From Polaromonas sp. (GTDB taxonomy: Bacteria; Pseudomonadota; Gammaproteobacteria; Burkholderiales; Burkholderiaceae_C), in contig JAQGMN010000418.1 of assembly GCA_028292345.1 (NCBI GenBank), forward strand, positions 1-23,577: a DNA stretch of 23,577 nucleotides, read 5' to 3'. Shown here piece after piece: positions 19,301 to 23,577 of the stretch. A program made the position numbers and the translations under genes. The first letter of the stretch is position 1, and each line of letters begins with the position of its first letter. The notes beneath the pieces are model-generated. The model did no database searches. It was not told where the DNA came from and was given only the letters and a program-made list of their open reading frames with translations.

Positions 19301-22196
19301 GGCGCCCGAACTGACAGCCGACGAGCGGCTGGCCATCATGTCGGGCGAAAGCGACGACATGATCTTGAACCGGGACAGCTGGACACTGACCGTGGTCAAA
19401 AAGGACACCTTCAACGTCTTGTCGAACCGCCTGAACGTTGAGTCCAACGGCTTCATTTACCTGGGCGCCGACACCACCGAAACCTACACCAACGGCGGCA
19501 CGGCCAACCTGGAGATGATCAAGGCCCCAGGCGAGGTCCGCATCAAGGTGACAGACTCCATCCTGAGCGTCGCCAACGCCGGCGTGTCAGTCATCCAGGC
19601 CCAGAAAGCCGTGCTCGAAGCAGCCCAGGGCAGCATCGGTGCGGCCGGCAAGCCGATTCAGATTACCCTGGCGAACAACGCTGCGGGCACGTTGGTGGCG
19701 CGCGCCAACGATGGCATCTGGATTCACCAGATCGGCGACATGCGGGCCGCCGACATTTACACCCCAGGCAGCGCGACGCTGTCGGCCACAGGCGCCATTT
19801 ATGACGCCCGTGCCGTCACCAATTACCCTGCAACCGGCGACCGCGCCGTTCGCTCGATCGAAGCCAACGAACTCACGCTCAACGCGCTGGGCGGCTCGGT
19901 CGGCGAATCCGCAAATCCACTGGTGGTCAAGGTCGGCTCTGGCGGTGTCAACGCCACCTCCGCGCTCGGCTATTCGGTCTACCTGCAGGGTGCGGCCGGG
20001 TCCGACCTGAGCCTGAACGCTGTTAATTCTGGACTTGATTTCTTTGCGACTGCTACCGGCGACCTGGATAACTATGGGTCGGTCAGAACCCACGGAAGCA
20101 TTTATGCCGAGGTCGGGGGCGACATCACCGGGCTGATCTACAACGCTGGCGGTCAGATCGTGATCGCGGCCGGCGGCAGCATCAGCGGCAGTAGTGTAAC
20201 GGCTAGCACGGGAGGCGTAAGGTTGGCGGCAGGGGGCGACCTTGCCTTGGGCAGCGTGTTATCTAACCAGGATGTCGCAGTCGCAGCAGGTGGCTCGATG
20301 GACCTGACGTCGGCCACCGCCGGCCGCGACCTGAGCCTGACCGCGTTGCGCGGCGGGGCGCAGGGAGTGTCCTGGAGGGCAGGAAACAGCATCGATGTCT
20401 GGGTATTGGGTGACATCAGCGCGACCAGCGTGCTGGCATCGACCGGAAAAGTCACGATGACTGGCGGGGCCGGCCTGTCCCTAGACTTCACCACCGCGCT
20501 GGGCAACGTGACGCTGAGCGCCGCGCGCAACATTGCTTTGCTCAATGCCAGCAGCACTACTGGGATGCTGTCGGTCAACGCCGGCAAAGCAGCGTCCGTG
20601 CTGGCTGGTGCTGCACGAGGGGCGATAACGGTCACAGCCGGCACCGGCCTGCAATCGTCGTCGCTAACCAGCGCCACGGCTTCGGTATTCGCCACCACTA
20701 CGGCGGGTGAATTGAATGCCCAAAGGGTGTCCGCTGTCGAGGGCGTCACCCTGACGGCCAGCACCGGCCGTCTGAACGCGGGCGCGCTGAGCACGACACG
20801 CGGCAATCTGGCGCTCACGTCGGGCGGCAGCATGAGTGTTTCCTCCGCATCCACGCCTGGCGACATCGTTGCGCTGGCGGGCGACAATGCCGATTTTGGC
20901 AAGTTGACATCAACCGCCGGCCGAATTGACCTGGTATCGACCAGCGGCGCACTCAGCGCCAGCGCGGTCACCGCCAAAACCGTGTTTGACGCTCAGGCGC
21001 TGCAGAGCGCGTTGACCGTTGGCTCCTTCAGCGCGGCCACGGCCAGTCTGCAAGCTGGCACCGACTTGATTGTTGCCAGCACCGGCACGACCAGCGGCGC
21101 CGTGGACCTGCGAAGTGAGGGCAACGCTGTCTTTGGTAACCTGACCTCGTCGGCCGGCAGCATCACGGCGGACGCCGGGGGCACCATGACGGCCAACACC
21201 CTCAAGGCGCACACCGGGCTCGACCTGAACGCCGGCAGCGGGCTCACAGCTGGCACGCTGACCAGCACCACGTCCAATGTCGATGTGGCCTCGGCCAGCG
21301 GCCCGGTCGTCGTCAACAGCGCCATCGCCAAGACGGCGTTCACGGCCGACGCGGTAGCGGGCGCGCTGACCGTGCGGTCCTTTAGCGCGGCCACGGCCAG
21401 CCTGCGGTCCGGCACCGACCTGATCGTTGCGGGCGCGGGCACGACCAGCGGTGCGATGGATCTGCACAGCGCTGGCAACGCCACTTTGGCCACGCTGACC
21501 TCGTCGGCCAGCAGCATCACGGCGGACGCCGGGGGCACCATGACGGCCAACACCCTCAAGGCGCACACCGGGCTCGACCTGAACGCCGGCAGCGGGCTCA
21601 CAGCTGGCACGCTGACCAGCACCACGTTAAGTGTCGACGTGGAGTCGCTCGCCGGTTCGGTCACCATCAATGACGCCACCGCCAAGACCTCATTCAGCGC
21701 CCGCAGTGGCGAAGCACTGACCATCCGAAGCTTTAGCGTGACAGGCGGCAATGCCGTGCTGCGATCGGGCGGTACCACCGTGCTGAGCACCGGCCAAACA
21801 AGCGGTGACATCAGTCTTACCAGCGGCGGTCATGCATCGCTGGGCAACCTGACTACCGCGTTAAGCGGCAAGATCAGCGCAACGTCCACAGGCGGTGGCC
21901 TGGCGTTCGGAACGCTCAGGGCTGGCACCGGCATCACGCTCGATGCCAAGACTTCATGGTCGGGCGGCAATGCCATTTCGGGCAGCGCCTTGTATGTGAG
22001 CAGCGGCTTGGTGGATCTGTTGGCTGAATATGGCAACATCAGCGTTGGCACTCTGTCGGTCGCGAAGCCTGTCGGAATCAGCAAGCTGGCAACCCGGGCC
22101 GGTTCGATCCGGGTGAGTCAAATCACCGGACTGACGCCAAGCCAGCTCCAGGTCGGGGTGGCAGGCGGAACCAAAACCCTGCCGAGCGGCTACTGA
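4383..22196 (+). CDS. Giant LktA-family filamentous adhesin/exoprotein (TpsA)
   Basis: This single 17.8-kb frame encodes 5937 residues and is the two-partner secretion substrate. The signal peptide has a long Arg-rich n-region, a core LALAAAVALGA and a cut near VQA-QT (46/47). The TPS secretion domain (about 47-330) includes NILFVDSHGFAVGPTGQ (about 135-151). It is followed by an LktA-like block containing VYLDP (373-377), TNGADFVVEASNSI and NSGNISLTAPHI. About residues 500-3800 are Gly/Ala/Ser/Thr/Val-rich beta-helix repeats with recurring SLAG-x-x-SGGGTAGVGAA-type segments. Insertions include an acidic helical patch (about 745-794), an Ig-like segment (about 2776-2903) and charged helical stretches (about 3870-3922 and 4760-5000). 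The C-terminus carries three 118-residue tandem units and ends LPSGY. There is no autotransporter barrel, VENN motif or recognisable toxin domain. Closest named relative by pattern is Fusobacterium necrophorum LktA (leukotoxin), but cytotoxicity cannot be inferred; surface adhesion or biofilm is likelier. Confidence 0.92.
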   Translation: MKLPARMIRSPALMARLARRRLLVRVRPLALAAAVALGATGPVVQAQTVITPLMGAGQTATVVTSQGNQTVVNTQSLRDGNAFSTYSAFQVGQGDTVKLAVPQGANWWVNIVRDSRVRVDGRLESRLTDGRIGGNILFVDSHGFAVGPTGQVDVGRLTFAAPSTTFVDALLAGGGVLSGAAVAGLLTGQFERSANGAVDIQGRVMAQDGVNLMAGAGGGAARAVSITGQVVVQGRAAGSAVNLGDLKTLAPLQDLDGVIDITTPGSIRLDGVLISDSALWTRAGAIRVVAGTDIAVGANTRISASGAVGTGQAGGQIALFAHRDIANEPGAVLRAHGDGAGAGGQIEYSSVKKLALHNMTLDAGSDTGKGGLVYLDPEDATITQEAGNLTNGADFVVEASNSITVSSGTIVNTRQVAAGDSTNDNVASSGNSGNISLTAPHIAVEADSVLDASVQNRSGSTYTAGDVTLTAKHSSSGETLVTLADANASIDVAGKLKGRDITLSATIESSAQFGGISGTIQQKVIDLALEGLGSPLALSLAYVEAKGDANVRISSGAVLDASRDLSITAMADRSAGAETKTEGASFANLSAGFARVSGTTSIDVEGDTLLRAGRNIDMVAASKTTIAMSSAAAGETDEATGAANVASVVFAGSQSDVTTSVHIAAGAVLVSGGDTTLQAFHGAQYETSAEAKVYGGGTVGMVGALSLQKSTTTVTVDGRITAGGDVKLMAMNASAKNSISAEAVNASEDEEADKPELPESLELSDDEAKEKLFSAFMDMAAELGRGPDKASGGDVSPPALRMAGAMTWSQSDHTTRASLGADAVVNAAGNVVIDAQTLVGQLKSSTASEATSETDGEDASKIALSAAFNFGSHSYTTEALVGAGAVINGAHVAVHAATDIPEFYSAGLPLEWDSITSAYENIMGGTDFLTDGFNSNVGASGAAADLAVAGAVSLSFIKNKTVAWVDTGAHITATAVDNAPWSYGVREVAFDSDIESMATGPAPYRLDKDLGVLGDFVSETRVAPQGNDLEAINFTREFGGSVVVRVENHVQTLHMAGGSGPEAGGDGGSVGGTFSLVNRDNTAIAGIADKAVIDTRRLDVAAETTDWLLTVSPTSGGGEGVAANGIVSYNQVKEVTHASISREAKVTAQAVNVDAQLSLGAIAITGAVTQSENSGVGIGIAMNEIQGGTQAYVGDNNADDGRTTNGSAAAGFIATGALGVRAISDGMVIAVGVAGAKAGSKAAKPDLAEKADSASTASQSIAGDGGTAALGDIGGDLQGQGAAGSGGEGESEGESKPPKFSVAGAGAVVTNFTDIDTLAQIDGAVVHGIASGTTAVNVRALSDLMQVSVAGGGALAMANNSSTTFSSAIAGAVAIQSSDDDTTARIGGSSITALADRADALTVQALKTGERTAVATGISVNMSSGSTSDLSIVGSASITHVSDDTLASIENSTVTGNAANPTALDAVVLAYDRSRIGAGGGSLSFSKGKGSAGIGAAISVVDMDGSTSAFVNGGAITKVHDLTVAAMSSQKVVGIAAVAGIQTASDSKGQLLGSFVFNDIRNTVAAGVKGGALVNLSGDLDLKAGGALSDSALNDMMGSVRTSYVTDYEMSSNNSGYTSDFTSAVGGESIVGVAGTLSVTLGNNANSMGISYAQNNIQTRYSAELAANVTASGDVRVDAVSQADIIGISAGLGVTKGKFSGMGSASVNLIGQQTDAQVNGGSVTAASLAVGSGTEGNLFGLAGNLSFAVGSGSGTAAGAAIAYNQTGTRTYTDGGPSMTTAGAGNAASINNYAVINTGGGNVTVAAHNTSDTMALAASGAAATGNMAFAGAAAWNEIGDVTDAEIRNATVHATTVTVQAGEGEGAQSARIRSLVGGLSASKGYSAALAFGFNTIESERSAQILSSGITASHALSVLADAQGSIETLSVAMAGGKDYAIAGSSSVNWLNGSTAALIDNSTIAGSASTLTVHAAQSGSINSLAGAVSAGLTGGAIGAAMAVNMMGAGADDFSVSAGLTNTTLTTAAAVLVEAKLTSAIGSIAAAGGASAGMAINGSVTRNIIDGDVTVTVDKVQQQATGSTFTVSAAQTASISSLAGVIGGAGGNAIGGAIAVNDISSNVDARLADSTLRVSGAVKVQADMAGAIRSVAAAGGGAGSVAVNGSNTTNSLTSTVQAEVTGLTQLAASTSFDVTARDRSTIESLAGSVSGGGTAGAGAAIAMNFLGRTVADADAQKLVKASVASSKFSVSGAVNVLASSESSIESMGVAAAGGGTFAITGSNTTNIREDTVAANWTGSTLDGSNSGSLTVKASDDASISSLAGNFSGGGTAAVGAAAAVNKVATQVSATLSGTGIGKVATGDVNVRAESDADIDTIAVGMSASGTVGVQGSVAVSMISSTTSALVNNGAVVEAWDSVAVTADSRDRIKALAGAAALGAAGAGVTGGVLVNMITSSTTAGISGGATRVSGLANGDGVLVNTSLLASAPDLMNITEVTNAALTKSVLVTDMRHGVAVQATSIEQIAALTSVMGAGTVGVGAAVNVDSIAGSTRAYVDGASINTLAGGALVQDVTVLAADHALIASTVATLAGGLATGVAGAVSTETVKRSSHAEVLGGAALQAVNNATIKAVSTATVAQIAAGAGVGGTAGVAGSGNVVLLSGDTRAWVGGSTIAAKDVSVLAEGANRTNLIAGSIGGGGVAGVGLSFTVNVSGSNVRALVSDSLLRADGDVKINATNTTEELAVAATIGGGGLAGVAIGAAVTVLEGNTEAALSGSSVVERRIRATSGFVAPANDANVTLHLVLPDNIVTADEQGATRFVLTRAISTELQGGEVEVVQETAALGAAAVLKVFDGTREVIATRNADGSYSANISSLGDGLLTAVIYTSVLNGVPLGSSESSHVQFTKAAGVKSLSVAALETIDINHNAGAAGVGGAAGVGSAANVVIGRSKVAASAAGSVLTVGGNLAVTALREAEIDMVTATAGGGGLVGVSGAVGVLLFGTAPDSNASAELNGGSGSSISRVSAGTESSKVQGAGSSLSQAEADSLNASSSYNTTNAFGGATGKHSTSASLSAASVQAGSVTVSSLDRTSVENNAGALAGGKSVGVSAGVAVTILGGVNSASVSASQLTSQGAITIASGTRTPSKGSPAITSRAIAGAGGFVGVGAAVSVASNQTANSATLSGQVNAGGAVSVTALDQASMLSEAFGATVGVASVGIVVATAEQTGSVAIQVGGSISGEGVAINAAREGSVSAKAIGGSAGVFAGSGAGATASDRGAVGVTLASGTALDASQGTLAISARSNPHATADAVGVAAAAGAAIGISVAQALVDSIVSITSLGALTLKGDTVNISAVLGSGDSVVTSLAAAGAGALLLGATGALATSTNTGSAKVELAQGAVLATTGDVGIMAIDSMRVESSAVGIGAGFVGLGMAFSSAVSDTTVKASAGGIRGNVGGSLQIKANGNESMDSNAIAGSGGIVAGAGAEASVNHDQTVAADLGVTAGQTLVVDGMTTVDASRLVRYDSTTTAVNAAAVGASGAVTWATLDGSATAQLLDNSTLDSGSLRLLATNDLARTNLTGQSAVGGGGGVLSGAGADVHTELNGNATASIGSNANILLEDLLELRAYNEMRGSSRAQMDVGGAIPIAMVNTSILSNANADAKIGQNTNINVYGEASVNALSYIDIEANSVSKTYGLAAAAQGNAYATANVNNRVTLGSGTVFKSTEDLSLLAGQDRDFNRNKHFITARVDLFNHSAIPVSINPHADATLNLNNALLVDATAVRSGGTIKLGGVEGTLVVEGKGKVSDWTREVGELIGISSDYGSSKKNLHNTALLNGEFEAGFGNKQRLVIGLNGQILESEGDVRYTITNEDLSASAGAYIDRLYDQLARYGDVPEVKAFVEAELSFYFATLLKEGLAEEMTMENGTKVIVASSGVAANFLNILDLRAGSGNIELFGNNVTGSASLTARADSEIYIDNQSPLNLRVYNMVVDANGGFAKYNGTYLKSKADIGVLNTTAKTTGLSVDSIDTRGGGASQELPTLTIKNTYMPGLTTWDPNIALIATAPDGTRADLREDQMRAPEIRVNGWLYNKLGTINLNNTAGSISVYAENPAYTPRLDGKEIVVTAGKNFVLSSPTISQSVGGSPESLYAVHYNDDQEKILDNLGISACGSARPGEPSATTYNANCVVNGAGGVYASGAIFIGARYLNINGTVQSGQADYNVVLSSATVGSKITAWSNEWKNKGGLYLSQGKSSLIQVTGALPTDSEAEINKQFANGTITAGQRTTELAAMAARRLQPIVYFDAQTNRLRVAATNVQGGLVELVGSIINTGGGVVRALDGYARINIDNQTGYGLDLMGLDTGGEAGIIRITDMNKPVGSSGDFQVTTYQRDSDGAFRATVTAGRGAGSAIISTTASSQANPANGVKAQFSYNPAANSTYSWSAGYDYATEKRYYLKTSSYFGFIPGPSTNWSSVDTYVKTANAMAEDVYVSTVTPVGGGSFSIQSNRFITDAEKEIYYRSWRTCGFLCIKKTYYVDKRTEVGMKDVFTQRVKADHAINIELVGYDTGVLNVSSVGDIRLGGNITNDSGTVTLTSVNGSINQLNSGAVVDGVDLNFHAKTGIGTEAAPINLITGTGSFTAVSNTGPISVKGVSGALRINQVSTNGDVWLDGDGSIVGLDPSKVHVTGNRIFMSAPTGGIGEFNLDGSVKSTLNIQTLNSLNGGLTVYARNGIAIKQATGNLWVNQVVTGGDVYLEAATGDLIDNNRNESRDERTEAQLLALWDQAALQGNSAEDSRQLTLATTRTQFRRYWSLLDVRNVVTDGNGNVTSYAADPINPATYVFHFSTAEHDQYLLGGLTEMQIAGIEAARTTEMKALHAQFGGTVYQTNNDRIITAVNVANAAAGKSEVGALAAWTDAELFSPLPSAVFTKSSTDTQTRIEEPNVVGNRVVLRSGGQIGNDDGQVVIRLKREDRIAQGLAPELTADERLAIMSGESDDMILNRDSWTLTVVKKDTFNVLSNRLNVESNGFIYLGADTTETYTNGGTANLEMIKAPGEVRIKVTDSILSVANAGVSVIQAQKAVLEAAQGSIGAAGKPIQITLANNAAGTLVARANDGIWIHQIGDMRAADIYTPGSATLSATGAIYDARAVTNYPATGDRAVRSIEANELTLNALGGSVGESANPLVVKVGSGGVNATSALGYSVYLQGAAGSDLSLNAVNSGLDFFATATGDLDNYGSVRTHGSIYAEVGGDITGLIYNAGGQIVIAAGGSISGSSVTASTGGVRLAAGGDLALGSVLSNQDVAVAAGGSMDLTSATAGRDLSLTALRGGAQGVSWRAGNSIDVWVLGDISATSVLASTGKVTMTGGAGLSLDFTTALGNVTLSAARNIALLNASSTTGMLSVNAGKAASVLAGAARGAITVTAGTGLQSSSLTSATASVFATTTAGELNAQRVSAVEGVTLTASTGRLNAGALSTTRGNLALTSGGSMSVSSASTPGDIVALAGDNADFGKLTSTAGRIDLVSTSGALSASAVTAKTVFDAQALQSALTVGSFSAATASLQAGTDLIVASTGTTSGAVDLRSEGNAVFGNLTSSAGSITADAGGTMTANTLKAHTGLDLNAGSGLTAGTLTSTTSNVDVASASGPVVVNSAIAKTAFTADAVAGALTVRSFSAATASLRSGTDLIVAGAGTTSGAMDLHSAGNATLATLTSSASSITADAGGTMTANTLKAHTGLDLNAGSGLTAGTLTSTTLSVDVESLAGSVTINDATAKTSFSARSGEALTIRSFSVTGGNAVLRSGGTTVLSTGQTSGDISLTSGGHASLGNLTTALSGKISATSTGGGLAFGTLRAGTGITLDAKTSWSGGNAISGSALYVSSGLVDLLAEYGNISVGTLSVAKPVGISKLATRAGSIRVSQITGLTPSQLQVGVAGGTKTLPSGY
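4521..5372 (+). other. TPS secretion domain of the exoprotein
   Basis: These bases encode the mature N-terminus, about residues 47-330. The pattern of short beta-strands, with TVVNTQSLRDGNAFSTYSAF near the start and LFVDSHGFAVGPTGQVDVG at about 137-155, matches the LktA-type version of the haemagglutination-activity domain. The second motif takes the place of the NPNGI box found in FHA. The domain would be recognised by the POTRA domains of the transporter encoded at 1763-3418. The C-terminal border is approximate. Confidence 0.75.
10300..13370 (+). repeat. Alternating glycine-rich beta-helix repeats in the exoprotein
   Basis: Two related repeat types alternate every 50-65 residues. One carries SLAG followed by a Gly/Ala-rich hydrophobic run (near 10318, 10660, 10978 and 11330). 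The other carries AAAGGG or a variant (near 10500, 10822 and 11176). Each is separated by a strand-forming stretch such as A-x-x-V-x-V-x-A. Later copies lose the strict alternation, and the array is interrupted near 12708-13090 by an unrelated segment. Similar degenerate units continue to about 15170. Borders are approximate and the repeats are diverged at DNA level. Confidence 0.6.
12708..13092 (+). other. Ig-like segment inserted in the beta-helix of the exoprotein
   Basis: About residues 2776-2903 differ from the flanking repeats: they are poor in glycine and read like a beta-sandwich. Visible patterns are NVTLHLVLPDNIV, AAVLKVFDGTREVIA, then DGSYSANISSLGDGLLTAVIYT, which resembles bacterial Ig-like/cadherin-like modules of adhesins. 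The Gly-rich repeats resume directly after it at KSLSVAALETIDINHNAGA. Family assignment is by pattern only. Confidence 0.45.
20973..22034 (+). repeat. Three tandem 354-bp (118-residue) units near the exoprotein C-terminus
   Basis: Units start at 20973, 21327 and 21681, each opening with Ala-Lys-Thr (AKTVF, AKTAF, AKTSF). Units 1 and 2 are identical over 117 bases (21157-21273 against 21511-21627) and clearly diverged outside that block. Unit 3 keeps the spacing and strand pattern (SFS, LRSG, TTSG or QTSG, SLGNLT) but has diverged further. The length is an exact multiple of three, so copy number can change without breaking the frame. Confidence 0.85.
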
Positions 22197-22248
22197 AGCA
22201 AGGCGCCCGGCTTTATTTTCAAACCCAAAATCTTTATTGAGTTTTTCA

Positions 22249-23076
22249 ATGCACACCTCTTTACCTTTACCCTTTGCCTTCTCCCGTTCCATGCTCGCCC
22301 TGACTGCCGCGCTGCTGGTCGGTCTGGTGCCTGCCAGCCACAGCCTGGCGCAGCCTGCCGCCGCGTTCGCGCCCAGCGTCAACGGCGAGGCCCAGCCGGC
22401 CGAGCGTGGCCAACTGCTGCTGCAGGAGCAGGTCGCCCGAGGCGTCGCCAATACGCCGCAACTCCAGTCGGTGCTGCGCGAGACGCTGATCAATCAGGCT
22501 GTGATGGCGCAGGCGGCCGTAAAGGCCGGTCTGGACCAGCAGCCGCAGGTCCGAGCCCGGCTTGATCTGGCGCGCCAGAATGCCCTGGCGCAAGCCTGGC
22601 AGCAGCAGGTTCTGCAAGGCGTTCAGCCCTCAGACGCCGACATGCAGGCCGAATACCAGCGCCAGGTTCAGGCCCTGGGTACGCAAGAAGTACTCCTACG
22701 CCATGTGCTGGTGGCCGATGAAAAGCAGGCGCAGGAGGTTCATGCGCAGCTAAAGGGCGGAGCGCCGTTCGCGCAGGTGGCCACGCAGTTTTCCATCGAT
22801 GCTTACACGCGCGCGTCGGGCGGCCTGAGTGACTGGGTGCCGCTGGGCCGGCTCGCTCCGGCGGTGACCAGAGCGTTGCAGGGGCTGGAGAAAGGGCAGC
22901 TTGCCGCCGCGCCCGTGGAAACCGGCGCTGGCTGGCAGGTGCTGCGTCTAGAAGAAAAGCGCCCCTTCACCGCGCCGGCGCTGGCCCAGGTCAAGCCCCA
23001 GCTGAACCAGGCCCTTGCCAGGCAAACGCTACAAGCCCACCTCAAGACACTGCGCGAAAGTGCCAATGTGGAATGA
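22249..23076 (+). CDS. Periplasmic parvulin-type peptidyl-prolyl isomerase, Par27-like
   Basis: This 275-residue protein has a signal peptide (core MLALTAALLVGLVPAS, likely cut SLA-QP at 34/35). A helical chaperone-like N-domain (about 50-140) is followed by a parvulin (PpiC) domain at about 145-237, with RHVLV (151-155), GGLSDWVPLG (191-200) and TGAGWQVLRLEEKRP (225-239). A helical C-terminal tail closes the protein. The size and layout fit Par27 of Bordetella pertussis, a periplasmic parvulin/chaperone reported to act on filamentous haemagglutinin. The frame opens at a TTG at 22237, but ATG 22249 is the natural start; no Shine-Dalgarno sequence is evident. It lies 52 bases after the exoprotein stop with no terminator visible between, so it is probably co-transcribed. 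Keeping the giant substrate export-competent in the periplasm is the inferred role. Confidence 0.9.
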   Translation: MHTSLPLPFAFSRSMLALTAALLVGLVPASHSLAQPAAAFAPSVNGEAQPAERGQLLLQEQVARGVANTPQLQSVLRETLINQAVMAQAAVKAGLDQQPQVRARLDLARQNALAQAWQQQVLQGVQPSDADMQAEYQRQVQALGTQEVLLRHVLVADEKQAQEVHAQLKGGAPFAQVATQFSIDAYTRASGGLSDWVPLGRLAPAVTRALQGLEKGQLAAAPVETGAGWQVLRLEEKRPFTAPALAQVKPQLNQALARQTLQAHLKTLRESANVE

Positions 23077-23252
23077 CGCTGAGTTCTGGCGCCGCCCTTC
23101 TGGATCAGGGAAAAGCGCAACAAGATTCTCGTGTCGTCGGTGGCTCTTTTCTACACGAGCCGGATTAATTCCTTGGGGATGAATGGAAACGGTTAGTTTC
23201 CGCCAGGCTTTCCATAAACCACAAAGGCCATGACACCCAGCACAAGCAAATC

Positions 23253-23296
23253 GCTATTAATTAAATAGCTGCTAACGCCCATAGATATTGCGTTAG
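23253..23296. repeat. Compact double-dyad intergenic repeat (Comamonadaceae-type)
   Basis: Two perfect dyads sit back to back: GCTATT-AATTA-AATAGC (23253-23269), then CTAACGC (23272-23278) with GCGTTAG (23290-23296). The run AATAGCTGCTAACGC followed by GCGTTAGAG matches my memory of a dispersed intergenic element common in Polaromonas, Rhodoferax and relatives. The structure is directly visible; the family claim rests on recall. Confidence 0.5.
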
Positions 23297-23517
23297 AGTG
23301 CCATCATGTCCAGCGGACAAGCACTGCATGCTGGCAGCGGCCCTGGCCTACCCGGTTTTTCTCCTTCCCGCTGTGGGAAGGTCAGGATGGGGCCTCCACG
23401 AATCCTGTCCCGATCAATCCTGGCAACGGGCATTCATCAAACTAGCACTCATACCAATCCCGAGAGAGAAAGAACCAAAGCAAGTGATCGGAGTCTGAGC
23501 AGTCTTGGCAGTTGATG

Positions 23518-23522
23518 GAGGT
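23518..23522 (+). promoter_or_regulatory. Shine-Dalgarno sequence of the partial gene at the right edge
   Basis: GGAGG lies seven bases before ATG 23530. This strong site decides the start against the in-frame ATG at 23515, which would overlap it. Confidence 0.65.
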
Positions 23523-23529
23523 TGCGAAA

Positions 23530-23577
23530 ATGTTTTCTCAGCACATCATTGATCAGCTGCAGCCCTATGATTTTGAC
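23530..23577 (+). CDS. Start of an unidentified gene, 3' part outside window
   Basis: Only 16 codons are present (MFSQHIIDQLQPYDFD), opened by ATG 23530 behind a strong GGAGG. There is no signal peptide in what is visible. It is too short to assign a family, and I do not recognise it. It is separated from the adhesin operon by about 450 bases and the dyad repeat, so it is probably an independent unit. Confidence 0.55.
   Translation, partial: MFSQHIIDQLQPYDFD

Larger units (their letters stand above)
23077..23529. other. Intergenic region after the adhesin operon
   Basis: No convincing gene is present in these 453 bases. Two overlapping small frames near 23298-23515 lack a ribosome-binding site and family resemblance. 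A short hairpin, GGAAAC-GGTTA-GTTTCC, lies at 23185-23201, but no T tract follows, so it is not a clear terminator. The dyad repeat at 23253-23296 is listed separately. A promoter for the gene starting at 23530 should lie here, but none stood out. Confidence 0.5.

Noticed and set aside
4383..22196. Contact-dependent inhibition (CdiA) toxin
   Set aside because: There is no VENN or equivalent motif, no C-terminal toxin module and no immunity gene downstream; the repeat and N-terminal motifs fit the LktA-type adhesins instead.
23185..23201. Hairpin GGAAAC-GGTTA-GTTTCC as an operon terminator
   Set aside because: No T tract follows and the stem is short and AT-rich; kept only as a noted hairpin.
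23298..23515. Two overlapping 66-69 codon frames after the parvulin gene
   Set aside because: They lack a ribosome-binding site, have atypical composition, and overlap each other and the dyad region.
1..23577. CRISPR arrays, tRNA or rRNA genes, insertion sequences
   Set aside because: No short regularly spaced DNA repeats, cloverleaf or rRNA-like sequence, or transposase-like frame was seen; the repeats inside the exoprotein are coding.

Overview
The window looks like a chromosomal segment from a GC-rich betaproteobacterium, most likely Burkholderiales and probably Comamonadaceae (Polaromonas/Rhodoferax-like). The evidence is the gene families, the strong GC bias of third codon positions in the large genes, and a short intergenic dyad repeat near 23253-23296 that resembles, from memory, dispersed repeats of Comamonadaceae. 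The genus cannot be fixed from the sequence alone.

Layout. Positions 1-133 hold the 5' part of a small membrane protein on the minus strand. Positions 204-827 (minus) encode an orphan NarL/LuxR-type response regulator, and 927-1244 (plus) a divergent FliT-like chaperone. These two genes and the next 500 bases are visibly more AT-rich than the rest. Positions 1245-1762 hold no gene but are dense in regulatory-looking structure: a terminator-like hairpin, several perfect dyads, and a promoter element that is a diverged copy of the one in front of the FliT-like gene. From 1763 to 23076 four plus-strand genes form what looks like one operon: a FhaC/ShlB-type outer-membrane transporter (TpsB), a SapC-family protein (PF07277), a 5937-residue LktA-type filamentous exoprotein (TpsA, 17.8 kb uninterrupted), and a secreted parvulin-type prolyl isomerase resembling Bordetella Par27. 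Positions 23077-23529 are non-coding with two small hairpin elements, and a new gene starts at 23530 and runs off the end.

How it fits together. The exoprotein carries a Sec signal peptide and an N-terminal TPS domain. It would cross the inner membrane by Sec, be kept unfolded in the periplasm by the parvulin chaperone, and be threaded to the surface by the TpsB pore, where it folds into a very long beta-helical fibre. The SapC-family protein lacks a signal peptide and sits between transporter and substrate, so a cytoplasmic accessory or modifying role is the natural hypothesis. The shared promoter element links the response regulator/FliT-like pair to the adhesin operon and suggests one regulon, possibly a motile-to-sessile switch. 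The least familiar points are the SapC gene inside a two-partner secretion operon and the duplicated promoter element.
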